A DNA stretch of 64,000 bases from DASYLJ01 sp036009625 (GCA_036009625.1 DASYLJ010000167.1:1-64000), one strand, 5' to 3'; numbered from the stretch's first letter, positions 34,631-44,199 are shown. A program made the numbers and translations. Notes: generated by a model from the letters alone, not told the origin.

Positions 34631-35782
34631 GTGGAAAACCTCCGACGTGTCTCCGCGCTCCTCGTCCTCGCCGTCGTCTCCTGGAGCGCACCGTACGCAG
34701 CTGCATCTCCCGCCGAGCGCGCCGATGCGCAGCTCGATGCCGCGCTCGCGGCGCTGATCACCATGCCGGGAGGCCCTCCCGGCGCGATCGCGGTGGTGCA
34801 GCGTGGACGTCGTCTGGCGGTGCACGCCGTCGGCGTCGTCGGCTTCGACACCCCCCGCCTCCCGAGCGAGACCGATCACATGCGGCTCGCGAGCGTGTCG
34901 AAGGCGTTCAATGGTGCGGTCGCGCTGGCGTTGGTCGCGCAGGGGCGTCTGTCGCTCGACGACACCATCGCCACGCGCCTGCCGTCGCTGCCGGCGGCCT
35001 GGGGTGCGGTGACGCTCGGCCAGCTCCTGAACCACACCAGCGGGATACCGAACTACCTGGGCGTGCCGGCGGCGCAGGAGGCGATCGGCGCGTCGCCGAC
35101 GGTGGCGCTGCCGCCGTCGCAGCTGCTCGATTTCGTTACCGACCTGCCGCTCGAGTTCGCCCCCGGATCGACGTACCGCTACTCGAATTCCGACAACATC
35201 GCTGCCGGCCTCATGGTGGAGGCGGCCACCGGCACGACCTACGCCGAGGCGCTCACCGACGAGGTATACGCGCCGCTCGGCCTGGAGCAGACGTCGCTCC
35301 CGGAGGGTGCGGCGATGCCGGCGCCGTTCCTGCGTGGCTACGGCTTCGAGCCGCCGGCGCCGCCGGAGGATCTGAGCGAGGTGCTGGCGGCGGGGTGGCC
35401 GTGGGCCGCGGGCGGCGTCATCTCGACGCCCGCCGATCTCAATCGCTTCGTGCGTGGCTACGTGAGCGGCGCGCTCTTCCGTGGCCCGGCACGCCGGCGT
35501 CAGCGGACGTTCATCGCCGGCGGCAACTCCGATCCGCCCGGGCCGGGCTCGAACGACGCCGGCATGTCGCTGTTCCGCTACCGCACGCGGTGCGGCACCG
35601 TCTTCGGCCACACCGGTAACTTCCCGGGCTACACGCAGTTCGCCGCCGCATCGCGCAGCGGGCGACGCTCGACGACGGTATCGATCACGGTGCAGCTGCG
35701 CCCCGACATCGACACCGCGGTGTTCGCGGCGCTGCACGAGGCGTGGGAGCTGGCCGTCTGCGCGGCGATGGCGCGGTCCTAG
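34631..35782 (+). CDS. Serine hydrolase of the beta-lactamase/transpeptidase-like family
   Basis: The protein has 383 residues with a signal peptide (about 1-25, WSAPYAAA). Ser88-x-x-Lys91 (SVSK), YSN near 184 and HTGNFPG near 325 in place of KTG are the class C beta-lactamase/DD-peptidase catalytic motifs. LLNHTSGIPNY is also diagnostic. It is probably periplasmic and acts on D-amino-acid peptides or esters; true beta-lactam resistance is not indicated. The start is GTG 34631. It is possibly co-transcribed with the regulator 20 bases upstream. Confidence 0.9.
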   Translation: MENLRRVSALLVLAVVSWSAPYAAASPAERADAQLDAALAALITMPGGPPGAIAVVQRGRRLAVHAVGVVGFDTPRLPSETDHMRLASVSKAFNGAVALALVAQGRLSLDDTIATRLPSLPAAWGAVTLGQLLNHTSGIPNYLGVPAAQEAIGASPTVALPPSQLLDFVTDLPLEFAPGSTYRYSNSDNIAAGLMVEAATGTTYAEALTDEVYAPLGLEQTSLPEGAAMPAPFLRGYGFEPPAPPEDLSEVLAAGWPWAAGGVISTPADLNRFVRGYVSGALFRGPARRRQRTFIAGGNSDPPGPGSNDAGMSLFRYRTRCGTVFGHTGNFPGYTQFAAASRSGRRSTTVSITVQLRPDIDTAVFAALHEAWELAVCAAMARS

Positions 35783-35792
35783 TGTCGGGACA

Positions 35793-36050
35793 CTAAGACC
35801 GCGGATCGTCGAGCCGGAGCTCGAACTCACCCGGGAGGTGACGCGCGAGCGCGGCGATGATCATCGGCGCCAGCATCTCGCCCGGGAGCACGCAGGTGCC
35901 GGTGTCGCAGTGGACGTTCGTGACGTCGAGCCGCAGCTCGATGCGGGCCATGCGGGCGTCGGCTGATATCAGCACCAGATCGGCGCCGTCGCTGCGGACC
36001 AGCGTGCGCGCCGCCTCGAGCGCCGCGGCCACCTGCTCGTCAGTCCACAT
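35793..36050 (-). CDS. Small NifU-like protein of the UGSC operon
   Basis: This 85-residue protein has a fold pattern like the C-terminal NifU/Nfu domain: an N-terminal helix (EQVAAALEAARTLVRSDGADL), a strand (MARIELRLDV), a Cys pair in HCDTGTCVLPGEML and a closing helix. The Cys spacing is CxxxxC rather than the CxxC of Fe-S scaffolds, so cluster binding is uncertain. It overlaps the upstream 358-aa gene by 11 bases and is the last gene of a three-gene operon with the UGSC-type protein. Confidence 0.75.
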   Translation of the reverse strand: MWTDEQVAAALEAARTLVRSDGADLVLISADARMARIELRLDVTNVHCDTGTCVLPGEMLAPMIIAALARHLPGEFELRLDDPRS

Positions 36051-37116
36051 GCGGCGCCTCCGCGCGCACGACGGCGACGCTCTGCATCTCGCTCTGACAC
36101 CAGCTCGGCAGGATCATGGCGTGCAGGCTGCCGAGGCCGCCGCACACCACCGGCACGAACTGGTCCGGGCGATTGGTGAGGAAGACGCGACCCTGCGCGT
36201 CGACGCGCTGCTTGCGGCGCAGAATCTCCTGATTGGCAGGTCGCCACAGGTCGATCGGCTGCCAGGCGTTCTCCCAGAGACAGGTCTGGAAGTCCTCGAT
36301 CGCCGGGAACGCGCGGCCGAAGCGCTCGGCCCACATCGGGTTCACCGCCACCACCACCTGCCCGCAGTCGCCGGTGATCTCGAGGTACCAGTTGCTCATC
36401 GGGTAGGCGATGCTCTTGGCGAGCATGTACGCCAGGTCGCGCGGGTCGTCGTTGTTGGTGTCGGCGACGGGGAAGTTGCCCTTGCTGCCGTGGACGGTGA
36501 CGACCTCGTCGTCGGCGGCGAAGCCGCGACGCACGGCCAGCGACGGCCACGGCGAGCGCTCCTCCCATTCCGCGAGGCACTGTCCAAAGCGCCCCGCCTG
36601 ACCGAACACGCTGCGTGACGTCTCGCCGGCGCGCTGGCCGCCGATGTTGCGCAGACAGAGCGCCAGCGCGCGGCCGATCGTCATCGAGCCACGGCCTGCC
36701 GCGCCGCCGAAGCAGCCCGCCTTGTAGTCGATCTGCAGGGCGTCACGGCGCGGGCCGTTCACGATGCCGATCGGGAAGACGCTCGACGTCGTGGTGGTGA
36801 CGGCGACGGCGTTGAACTCCGGCCGCACGATCGCCTCGAGCGCCGCCAGCACGAGGGGAAACGCCGCGGGCGCGCAGCCGGCCATGACGGCGTTGATGGC
36901 CGCGAGCTCGACGGTGGCCTCACCGTGTCGCGGTGGCAGACGCCCGATGACGTGCCCCGGTGGGTGTGGCGTCGCCGCGAGCAGCGCGTGGATGCGGTCG
37001 TCGGTGGGCGGGATAAGCGGCGCGCCGTCGCCCCAATGCTCGACGAGCGAGAGGGCATAGAACGCCTCGGCGTCGTCGTCGACCTCGATGGCGCGGCTGG
37101 TGAGCGCCGCCGTCAC
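36040..37116 (-). CDS. Conserved protein coupled to UGSC-type protein
   Basis: This 358-residue protein is probably a partner of the UGSC family; I have no assigned function. It is rich in Gly and conserved-looking blocks: VEHWGDGAPLIPPTDDR, FPIGIVNGPRR, GSMTIGRALALCLRNIGG, VHGSKGNFPVADTNNDDPRDLAYMLAKS and VPVVCGGLGSLHAMILPSW. There are several Cys (GCAPAAF, AGCFGGAAG, CLRNIGG) but no known cofactor motif and no signal peptide. GTG 37116 overlaps the TGA of the UGSC gene (37113-37116), so the two are translated together, suggesting a complex. Confidence 0.75.
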   Translation of the reverse strand: MTAALTSRAIEVDDDAEAFYALSLVEHWGDGAPLIPPTDDRIHALLAATPHPPGHVIGRLPPRHGEATVELAAINAVMAGCAPAAFPLVLAALEAIVRPEFNAVAVTTTTSSVFPIGIVNGPRRDALQIDYKAGCFGGAAGRGSMTIGRALALCLRNIGGQRAGETSRSVFGQAGRFGQCLAEWEERSPWPSLAVRRGFAADDEVVTVHGSKGNFPVADTNNDDPRDLAYMLAKSIAYPMSNWYLEITGDCGQVVVAVNPMWAERFGRAFPAIEDFQTCLWENAWQPIDLWRPANQEILRRKQRVDAQGRVFLTNRPDQFVPVVCGGLGSLHAMILPSWCQSEMQSVAVVRAEAPHVD

Positions 37117-37670
37117 CGTGTTGCTCCGAGCACGCGGAGGAACTGCGGGTAGACGGCGTCCGCGATGCGGCGCAGCTCGGGCTCGGCGCGTGTCTCGAGC
37201 GGGTAGGGCAGGACCAGGATCTTCAAATCGGGGTGGCCGAGGAACGTCGCCGTCGTGCGCGCGTGGGTGACGAACTCCTCGCAGATGGCGACGACGACGG
37301 GTTTCCGCCGCGCCTCGACCAGGATCGCGTCGCGCACCGACCACATCGTGCACGAGCCGCACGTCCCGAGCCCGACTACGGCGCACTCGATGTCGTCGAG
37401 CCAGCCGTCGAGATCGGTGCGCGTCTTCTCGCCTTCGGGTCCGGTGCGCTCACCCGTCTGCAGCAGCACGGGCGCGGCGCCGTCGGCGCGCAACCGCTCG
37501 ACCCAGGCGCCGGCGATGACCTGCCACGAGCGCCAGGTGGCGTCCTGCCGCAGCCCGATGCGGACGCCGGCGATGCTGCGGCCGAGCGTGAACGCGGGCG
37601 CGCCGGTGTCGGCGGGGAAGGTCGCGGTGGGGCACCGGATGGTGATGCGTGGGCGCAGGGTCGTGTGCAT
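37113..37670 (-). CDS. UGSC-family protein, cysteine form
   Basis: This 185-residue protein carries V-G-L-G-T-C-G-S-C-T-M-W-S-V-R-D, matching the UGSC motif where some homologues have selenocysteine at the first position; here it is Cys (CGSC), forming a C-x-x-C pair. The Rossmann-like pattern (AVVGLGTC, KPVVVAICEEFVTHARTTA, LPYPLET) also fits that family. A thiol redox or reductase role is likely by analogy with Sec-containing relatives, but no reaction is established. ATG 37670 is the best start; an upstream in-frame extension enters the divergent promoter region. Confidence 0.75.
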   Translation of the reverse strand: MHTTLRPRITIRCPTATFPADTGAPAFTLGRSIAGVRIGLRQDATWRSWQVIAGAWVERLRADGAAPVLLQTGERTGPEGEKTRTDLDGWLDDIECAVVGLGTCGSCTMWSVRDAILVEARRKPVVVAICEEFVTHARTTATFLGHPDLKILVLPYPLETRAEPELRRIADAVYPQFLRVLGATR

Positions 37671-37762
37671 GACCGTCGTACGGAAGCAGCGATACGACGC
37701 GGCCCGCGCGGCGGTCAATCGGAGCTTTCGCGGCCCGCGGCATCGCATGCTACGGCGACGTC

Positions 37763-38227
37763 GTGGAGCTGTGGCACATCTGGGTCGGTATCATCGCGCT
37801 GTACGTCGCGGTGTGCGCAGCGATCGTGTGGCGCGTGCGACGGCTGCGGCGCGAGGTGGCGGCGAGCAGTACGTGGCCGTCGGTGGCGAGCCGGGTGGTG
37901 GAGTCGCGCATGGACGAGATCCACTCGGTCAAAGGTGGCACCACCTTCTTCCCGGTCGTGATCTACGACTACACCGTCGACGGCCGCGCCCTGCGCGGGG
38001 CACGCATGCACTTCGGCGACCCGGTCGGCTACAGCTTCCGACGTCGCGCCGACCGCCGGCTCGCCGACCTCACGGCGGCGGCCGCCATCCAGGTGCACCA
38101 CGATCCGGCCGATCCGACTCACGCCGTCATCGAGCGCCGCGCCCCGATCCTGCGCCGTGACGCCGTGCTGCTCGGCATCCTGCTCGTGGTCCTGGCGGGC
38201 ATCCTCACGTTCCCGCTCTGGCTCTGA
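37763..38227 (+). CDS. DUF3592 membrane protein
   Basis: This 154-residue protein has two membrane helices, about 5-25 (WVGIIALYVAVCAAIVW) and 133-152 (VLLGILLVVLAGILTFPLWL). They flank a beta domain with the DUF3592 pattern (VVESRMDE, FFPVVIYDYTVDGRALRG, IQVHHDPADPTHAVIE). GTG 37763 is the start. The family is common in membranes of many bacteria and has no known function. It ends 1 base before the convergent MFS gene. Confidence 0.88.
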   Translation: MELWHIWVGIIALYVAVCAAIVWRVRRLRREVAASSTWPSVASRVVESRMDEIHSVKGGTTFFPVVIYDYTVDGRALRGARMHFGDPVGYSFRRRADRRLADLTAAAAIQVHHDPADPTHAVIERRAPILRRDAVLLGILLVVLAGILTFPLWL

Positions 38228-38228
38228 C

Positions 38229-40061
38229 TCAGACCGCGATCTCGTCGACGTAGCACCAGCGCCAGGTCTCGCCCGGCTCGGCGGAGCGCACGATGGGATG
38301 CTGGCTCGCCCAGAAGTGCCGGCTCGCATGGCGGTGCTTCGACGAGTCGCAGCAGCCGACGTGGCCGCAGGCCAGGCACGCGCGCAGGTGGATCCACGTC
38401 TCGCCGAGCCGCAGGCATTCCTCGCAGCCGTCCGTGCGCGGCGGCGCATCGGTGATGGTGTCGAGATGGTCGCACGTCGGCGTGGCGTCGGTGTCGTCGA
38501 GCGGTTGGGTGCCGGCCGCATCCAGCGTGACGGCGGCGACGGCGGCGCCGGCCAGCACGAGGGCGGCGCACAGCAGCACGGCGCCACGGAAGCCGTCGAG
38601 GAAGGCGTCGTGCAGCAGCGTCGACAGCGCGGGTCGCTCGGTAGGAGCGACCCAGTCGGGAATGGAGGTGTCGGCGAGGTTGCGTCGCTCCGCCACCAGC
38701 GTGCGCGCGACGTCGGCCGGGACGTCGGCCTCGACCAGGCGGTGCTCGAGGGCCGCGCTGTAGAGCGCCAGCGTCACCACGCCGGTGACGGCGACGGCGA
38801 GCAGCGTCCCGACGCGTGCGGCCGTGCTGTTGACGCCCGAGGCGACGCCGGCCGACGACGGTGAGACGGCGGCGAGCACGCTGGTCGTGAGTGGGGCGAC
38901 CGTGAACGCCATGCCCAGCCCGGCCAGCGCCATCGGCCCGAAGAAGGTCGTCCAGTACGATCCGCCGATGCCGGGGAGCGCCATCGCGGCCAGCCCGAAC
39001 GCTGCCAGGACGGGTCCAGCCACCAGCATCGACTTCGTGCCGATGCGGTCGGCGAGGGCGCCGGTGCGCGACGAGAGGAGACCGATGATGAGCGCGAAGG
39101 GCAGGAACGCGGCGCCGGTCGCGATCGCGGAGTAGCCCTGCACCTGGACGAGGTTGAAGGGCAGCACGAAGAACGCGCCGGTGATGCCGGCGTACACCAG
39201 GACGGTGACGAGGTTGACGCCACGGAACGCGCCCGACGCGAACAGCGCCGGCGGCAGCATCGGGTGCGGCGTGCGGCGCTCGTGCACCACGAAGCCGATC
39301 AGCGAGGCGATGCCCACGCCGAGCCCCACCAGGGCGGCCACGCCGACACCGATGATGCCGCTGACGATGCCGAAGAGCCCGAGCGTGGCGAGGGCGGCGC
39401 CGACCCAGTCGACGTCGGAGGCGCGCCGCATGACCGGCGGGTCGGGCACGCGCCACCAGGTCAGGACGAACGCCAGCAGTGCCGGCGGAATCGTGGCAGC
39501 GAACGCGACCCGCCACGAGCCGGCATCGACGAACCAGCCGCCGAGCATCGGGCTCAGCGCGCCGGTGATGGACGTGGCCGCCGACCAGGTGCCGATGGCC
39601 TTCCCACGCTCGGCACGCGGGAAGGCGGCGCTCAGCAGCGCCAGGCTGTTCGGCGACAGCAGTGCCGCTGCCAGCCCCTGCGCCGCGCGCGCGGCGACGA
39701 GCGTGTTCACGTCGGGTGCCATGCTGGCCGCGACCGACGCCAGGGCGAGCCCGGCGGTGCCGACCAGGAACATGCGGCGGCGGCCGAAGCGATCGCCCGC
39801 GGCCCCGCCGGCAAGGGTCAGCGCCGCGAGCAGGATGGTGTAGGCGCTCGCCACCCACTGCATCTGCGCCACCGTCGCCCCGAGCGACGCCTGGATCGCC
39901 GGCAGCGCGACGTTGATGACCGAGGCCACCATGAAGACGAGGCTCGATCCGAGGATGGTGGCCGCCAGCACCCATTTGCGCGCGTAGGAGGCGCAGCCCG
40001 GGGTTTCTGGCGCGGTCCGGACGACGGCGACGTCGCAGGATGGGCGTTCCTCGCCGATCAT
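38229..40061 (-). CDS. DHA2-type MFS transporter fused to a UBP-type zinc finger
   Basis: The protein has 610 residues. The first about 520 are a 14-helix EmrB/QacA-type drug:H+ antiporter (GDRFGRRRMF loop motif, WSAATSITGALSPMLGGW motif C). The last about 80 residues are a soluble Zn-finger of the ubiquitin-protease type: CDHL, DGCEECLRLG, HLRACLACGHVGCCDSSKHRHASRHFWASQHPIV and WRWCYVDE. The Cys/His ligands look complete. The finger normally occurs as a separate small protein in bacteria. It would face the cytosol and could regulate or recruit partners to the pump. There is no frameshift or stop between the halves. Confidence 0.9.
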   Translation of the reverse strand: MIGEERPSCDVAVVRTAPETPGCASYARKWVLAATILGSSLVFMVASVINVALPAIQASLGATVAQMQWVASAYTILLAALTLAGGAAGDRFGRRRMFLVGTAGLALASVAASMAPDVNTLVAARAAQGLAAALLSPNSLALLSAAFPRAERGKAIGTWSAATSITGALSPMLGGWFVDAGSWRVAFAATIPPALLAFVLTWWRVPDPPVMRRASDVDWVGAALATLGLFGIVSGIIGVGVAALVGLGVGIASLIGFVVHERRTPHPMLPPALFASGAFRGVNLVTVLVYAGITGAFFVLPFNLVQVQGYSAIATGAAFLPFALIIGLLSSRTGALADRIGTKSMLVAGPVLAAFGLAAMALPGIGGSYWTTFFGPMALAGLGMAFTVAPLTTSVLAAVSPSSAGVASGVNSTAARVGTLLAVAVTGVVTLALYSAALEHRLVEADVPADVARTLVAERRNLADTSIPDWVAPTERPALSTLLHDAFLDGFRGAVLLCAALVLAGAAVAAVTLDAAGTQPLDDTDATPTCDHLDTITDAPPRTDGCEECLRLGETWIHLRACLACGHVGCCDSSKHRHASRHFWASQHPIVRSAEPGETWRWCYVDEIAV

Positions 40062-40219
40062 GCGCCGCCGGACGCCTCTCGCTGCATCGCCCCGTCCATG
40101 GCCCGCCGAGTTGTGTCCTCGCGGCGGAGCCGGCGCAACGGTGTTTCCCCGTCGGCGTCACGAAAATTCCCCGAAACTCTCCGGACCTCACCCCCGGGCG
40201 ACGGGTAAAGGCAGCGCCC

Positions 40220-40456
40220 ATGACGGAGCGATCCACGCTGGCTGGTCCCACCGACCATACCCACCCCGCCGACCACGCCTTCGTGATCCGGTTCCGGCTC
40301 GGCACCGATCCGACCAATGCCCACGTGTATGGGCGCATCGAGCACGTCGTGTCGGGGCGTGGGGCGCGCTTCGTCTCCTACGAGGACCTGCTCGGCTTCA
40401 TGCGGCGCATCCTCACCGAACGACTCGCCTCGGGTTCGCGGGAGGACGCCGAGTGA
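40220..40456 (+). CDS. Small hypothetical protein
   Basis: This 78-residue protein has the pattern HAFVIRFRLGTDP-x-NAHVYGRIEHVVSGRGARFVSYEDLLGFMRRIL, an alpha/beta domain of unknown function. It has no signal peptide or Cys. Its TGA overlaps the GTG of the following large secreted protein (40453-40456), so the two are coupled although one is cytosolic and the other exported. Confidence 0.7.
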   Translation: MTERSTLAGPTDHTHPADHAFVIRFRLGTDPTNAHVYGRIEHVVSGRGARFVSYEDLLGFMRRILTERLASGSREDAE

Positions 40457-43400
40457 CGCGTTTGTGGGTGGCGCTGCTCGTCTCCGTGATCGCGGTGGCC
40501 GCCGGCACGGCGGCACGGAAGCCGGCGCCGTGCCCGGATGCGCGCTACGTGATCGGGGGCGCGCCGATCATCGCCGGCGCGACGTCACCCGACGTGGTGG
40601 CGATCGGATCGACGATCTCCATCGGCAGCGGCTGCTCGCCGGTGAGCGTGAAGCGCAAGACCAAGAAGAAGGGCACCACGCTGAAAGCCGTCTGGAAGAG
40701 CGGCTGCACCGGCGTCACCGGCAAGGTGACGCTCACCGGCAAGATCGACGCGGCCTGCGGGACGGTGTCCGGCACCGTGCGCGGCAAGAAGGCGAAGCTG
40801 AAGCGCGCGTTCACCGCGACGCGGTCGTCCTGCGGTGACGGCGTGCGCGACGCGGGCGCCGAGGCGTGCGACGCCGGCAGCGGATGCGTGAAGGGGCAGA
40901 GCTGCACCAACGCGTGTGCCTGCGAGGGTGGCGGCGGTCCGGGGACGAATCAGGCGCCGACGGCGGCGGCGAGCGGCCCGAGCACGGCCACCGCGGGCAC
41001 ACCGGTCGTCTACGATGGCAGCGGCTCGACCGACCCGGACGGCGATGCGCTGACGCATTCGTGGGACTTCGGCGACGGCATCCGCGCCGGCGGCGGCCAG
41101 GTGGCGCACGTCTTCAATGCGGCCGGCACGTTCACCGTGCGGCTCACAGTGGGTGACGGCCGTGGCGGGACGGCGACGTCGGACGTCACCGTCACGGTCG
41201 CCGACGGTCCGGCGCCGGGGCCGGAGGTGATGGCGACCGGTCTGGTACGCACCACGGGCAGCGACCCCATCGCCGGTGCGTCCGTACGCATCGAGCCCGG
41301 TGGCACCACCGGCACGACCGACGCCATGGGGAACGTGACGCTCGGTATCCGCACCGGCGTGCCGTCGCAGGTGCATGTGTCGAAGGCGGGCTTCGCCGAT
41401 CAGATGATCGGCCTGCAGGCCGTGACCGGCTCCGAGGACTCCGTCTTCGAGGTGACGATGTTGCCGCGCGAAACGCCGTTGCTCCTCGCGGATGCCGCCG
41501 CCGGCGGCACGCTCGACGGCAAGCACGGCGCGCGCGTCGTCATCCCGGCCAATGCGCTCGTCGATACGAACGGCAACGCCGTGACCGGTGCGGTCGACGT
41601 CAGCGTGTCGCCGCTCGACGTCACCGAGGAGCCGAGTGCGTTCCCCGGTCGCTGCGAGGGCGTGCGCACCGATGGTGCGCAGGGGCTCCTCGTCACGCAC
41701 GGCACCGTCGAGTACGCGCTCGACCAGAACGGGACGCCGGTGAACCTCCGGCCCGGCACCGCGGCGGTGATCGAGATTCCGGTCTACGCCGCGCTCGCCA
41801 AGGACGGCACGCCGCTCGCCCTCGGCGACACCTCGCCGCTTTGGTCGCTCGACGAGCAGAGCGGCGGCTGGGTGGAGGAGGGCGTGGGCACCATCGTGCA
41901 GTCGGCGGCGAGCCCGTCGGGCATGGCACTGCGCGGCACGGTGACGCACTTCTCGTGGTGGAACCACGACGCGTTCGAGTTCCCGCCCGCACGGCCGAAG
42001 CCACGCTGCCTGGTCGACTCGAATGCCGACGGCATCCTCGAAGACCTCACCGGCACCGGCTACTGCTGGCACGCCGGCACCGGCCCCGAGCAGCCCGACG
42101 ACGGCTTCTCGTTGACGGGCGTCCATCCGGCGGTGACGGCGCCCCGCATCCCACAGTACACCGCGCAGACCACGCTGCCCGCGGCCGGCGGCGTCGAGCT
42201 CCCGATCCCGGCCGACATGGACATCCTGTTCCGGTCGCACGCCAAGGGCGGCACGCTGCGTGGCCAGAAGCTGGTGCGGCTCGGGCCGAACGTGTCGGAG
42301 ACGGTCGACATCGTCCTCTATCCGCAGGACGCTCCGCTGCTGCCGATCGACCCGCTGCCGCACTCGGCCGACTACGAGCTGACGCACGACGGCCGTACCT
42401 TCACGTTCACCGCCACCGCCGGCGACCGGGTGTGGATCACGCTGACGCGATCCGACGACTTTCCGTTCACGCTCGGCGGCGCCTTCCTGATCGCGCCCGG
42501 CGACGTCGAGCTCGGGACGACGACCTTCGGCGGCAACGGCGATCAGATCGGACAGATCGGCGCCGCGCTGCCGTCGACCGGCACGTACAAGATCAACATC
42601 GGGACGATGCAGGCAGGCGACTTCCACATCGAGGTCACGACGGGGACGGGACCGTTCCCGTTCTTCGTTTCGACGACGCCGGCGAACGGCGCCACCGGGG
42701 TGGCTGCGAGCACGAATCTCGGCGTCACCTTCAGCCAGGCGGTGACGTCGCCGGTGCACTTCCTCCTGGAGGGTCCGTCGTACAACGAGACCTTCGATCT
42801 GGCGATCGCCGGCGTCTCCACCGCGGGACCACCGTCGGTGCCGCTCGCGCCGGGGCTCACGTATCGCGCCACCGTGTCCACCGCCTTCGATGCGGTCACC
42901 GGTAAGCTGCAGGCGCCGAATCCCTACGAGTGGACGTTCATGACGGCGGAGGAGGACGGCGTCCCCGTCCCCGTCTTCGAGGCAAATTCCACCGATACGT
43001 TCCTCACGATCGCGGTCGCGATCGGCGCCGGCGGCGAGGGCCACGCCGTGTGGACCACGCGCTTCACCCAGGGCAGCGGCGGCGGCCAGGTCTTCGGCGA
43101 CGGCTACACCGCCGGCGAGGGATGGGCCGCGTACCAGGAGCTGAGCATCCCCATCACGGGTCCGGCACCGAACGCTGCGGTGACCGTCGACGGGCAGGAC
43201 GTCGGCACGGCGATCTGGACGCAACGGGAAGTCGGCGTGCAGCCGTTCCGGCACAGCATCTCCGCGAGCCGACGACAGCCGGGCGGCACGTGGAGCAGCC
43301 CGGTGCTCATCGAGACGTCGAGCATCAGCTTCGAGACGGAGGGCGTGCACGTCGGCGCGGATGCGGCCGGCAACGTCATCGCCGTGTGGAATCAGGAGTC

Positions 43401-44196
43401 GCCGCTGCCGAAGCAGCTGTGGTGGAACCGCTACACGGCCGGCGTGGGGTGGGGAACGGCCGCCGTGCTGACGGAGGGTGTCACCATCGGCACCCTGAAC
43501 GAGCGTCATCGCGCGCTCGTGGTGTCGGCCGACGGCACCGCATTGCTCACCTACAAGGACCCCGCGCTGCACAACCACGTGCGGCGCTTCACGCCCGTCG
43601 GCGGCTGGGGCACGGCGAGCGACTTCGGCACCGGCGAGCTGCGCATCGCCGCCAACGCCAGCGGCGACGGCATGGTCTACGTGCAGGCGAACGCGTCGAC
43701 GCGTTCGACCTATCGTCTCTTCGCCGCCGGTGCGCCGGGGTGGTGCGCCGCGCCGCCCTGGTGCGAGCTGCCGTCGATGGGGATCGCCACCACCAGCAGC
43801 CCGTCGCTGGCGCTGGCCCCGGACGGCTCGGCGATCGTGGTCCTGGTCGTTGCTGGGCAGGGTGTGGTGGCGGTGCACTACACGCCGCATCCGACGAATG
43901 CCGCTGCGGGAACCTGGGGTGCACCGGTGGTGCTCCCGACGGCGCTCGAAGGCGCGGACCAGCTGCAGATGGCGATGGACGCCACCGGCGACGCGGTGGC
44001 GATCTGGAAGAAGAGCAGCGACGTGGCGCAGCCGATGCGCTGGACGCGTTACACCGCCGGCGGCTCGTGGACCGCCCAGCAGACGGTCGCGGACATCGTG
44101 CAGGCGGTGCAGATCCGCCTGTTCATGGGTGCGGCGGGCGACACCCTGGTGCTGTCGCCGTCCGGCCAGGTGCTGCGGGCGGTGCGGCTCCCGTAG
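40453..44196 (+). CDS. Large secreted multidomain protein with PKD and Ig-like domains
   Basis: The protein has 1247 residues. A signal peptide (about 1-20) is followed by a Lys/Cys-rich lineage-type domain to about 120 (KRKTKKKGTTLKAVWKSGCTG, AACGTVSG) and a CGDGVRDAGAEACD Cys motif. Next are a PKD domain (about 170-250; DGSGSTDPDGDALTHSWDFGDG), a carboxypeptidase-regulatory-like beta domain, and a Big_5-type Ig domain (STTPANGATGVAASTNLGVTFSQ, about 735-830). The C-terminal 400 residues form a beta-propeller-like repeat (VWTTRF, AIWTQRE, AVWNQES, AIWKKSS). Probably surface or extracellular binding. GTG start coupled to the gene before. Confidence 0.85.
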   Translation: MTRLWVALLVSVIAVAAGTAARKPAPCPDARYVIGGAPIIAGATSPDVVAIGSTISIGSGCSPVSVKRKTKKKGTTLKAVWKSGCTGVTGKVTLTGKIDAACGTVSGTVRGKKAKLKRAFTATRSSCGDGVRDAGAEACDAGSGCVKGQSCTNACACEGGGGPGTNQAPTAAASGPSTATAGTPVVYDGSGSTDPDGDALTHSWDFGDGIRAGGGQVAHVFNAAGTFTVRLTVGDGRGGTATSDVTVTVADGPAPGPEVMATGLVRTTGSDPIAGASVRIEPGGTTGTTDAMGNVTLGIRTGVPSQVHVSKAGFADQMIGLQAVTGSEDSVFEVTMLPRETPLLLADAAAGGTLDGKHGARVVIPANALVDTNGNAVTGAVDVSVSPLDVTEEPSAFPGRCEGVRTDGAQGLLVTHGTVEYALDQNGTPVNLRPGTAAVIEIPVYAALAKDGTPLALGDTSPLWSLDEQSGGWVEEGVGTIVQSAASPSGMALRGTVTHFSWWNHDAFEFPPARPKPRCLVDSNADGILEDLTGTGYCWHAGTGPEQPDDGFSLTGVHPAVTAPRIPQYTAQTTLPAAGGVELPIPADMDILFRSHAKGGTLRGQKLVRLGPNVSETVDIVLYPQDAPLLPIDPLPHSADYELTHDGRTFTFTATAGDRVWITLTRSDDFPFTLGGAFLIAPGDVELGTTTFGGNGDQIGQIGAALPSTGTYKINIGTMQAGDFHIEVTTGTGPFPFFVSTTPANGATGVAASTNLGVTFSQAVTSPVHFLLEGPSYNETFDLAIAGVSTAGPPSVPLAPGLTYRATVSTAFDAVTGKLQAPNPYEWTFMTAEEDGVPVPVFEANSTDTFLTIAVAIGAGGEGHAVWTTRFTQGSGGGQVFGDGYTAGEGWAAYQELSIPITGPAPNAAVTVDGQDVGTAIWTQREVGVQPFRHSISASRRQPGGTWSSPVLIETSSISFETEGVHVGADAAGNVIAVWNQESPLPKQLWWNRYTAGVGWGTAAVLTEGVTIGTLNERHRALVVSADGTALLTYKDPALHNHVRRFTPVGGWGTASDFGTGELRIAANASGDGMVYVQANASTRSTYRLFAAGAPGWCAAPPWCELPSMGIATTSSPSLALAPDGSAIVVLVVAGQGVVAVHYTPHPTNAAAGTWGAPVVLPTALEGADQLQMAMDATGDAVAIWKKSSDVAQPMRWTRYTAGGSWTAQQTVADIVQAVQIRLFMGAAGDTLVLSPSGQVLRAVRLP

Positions 44197-44199
44197 CTC

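Noticed and set aside
34631..35782. Beta-lactam resistance gene
   Set aside because: The SxxK and YSN motifs are shared by many esterases and peptidases, and the KTG position reads HTG; resistance is not supported.
40585..43890. 1101-residue open frame on the minus strand inside the secreted protein gene
   Set aside because: It is a GC-rich shadow frame, Arg/Gly/Ala/His-rich, without family blocks or a ribosome site. The plus-strand protein has clear PKD and Ig domains.
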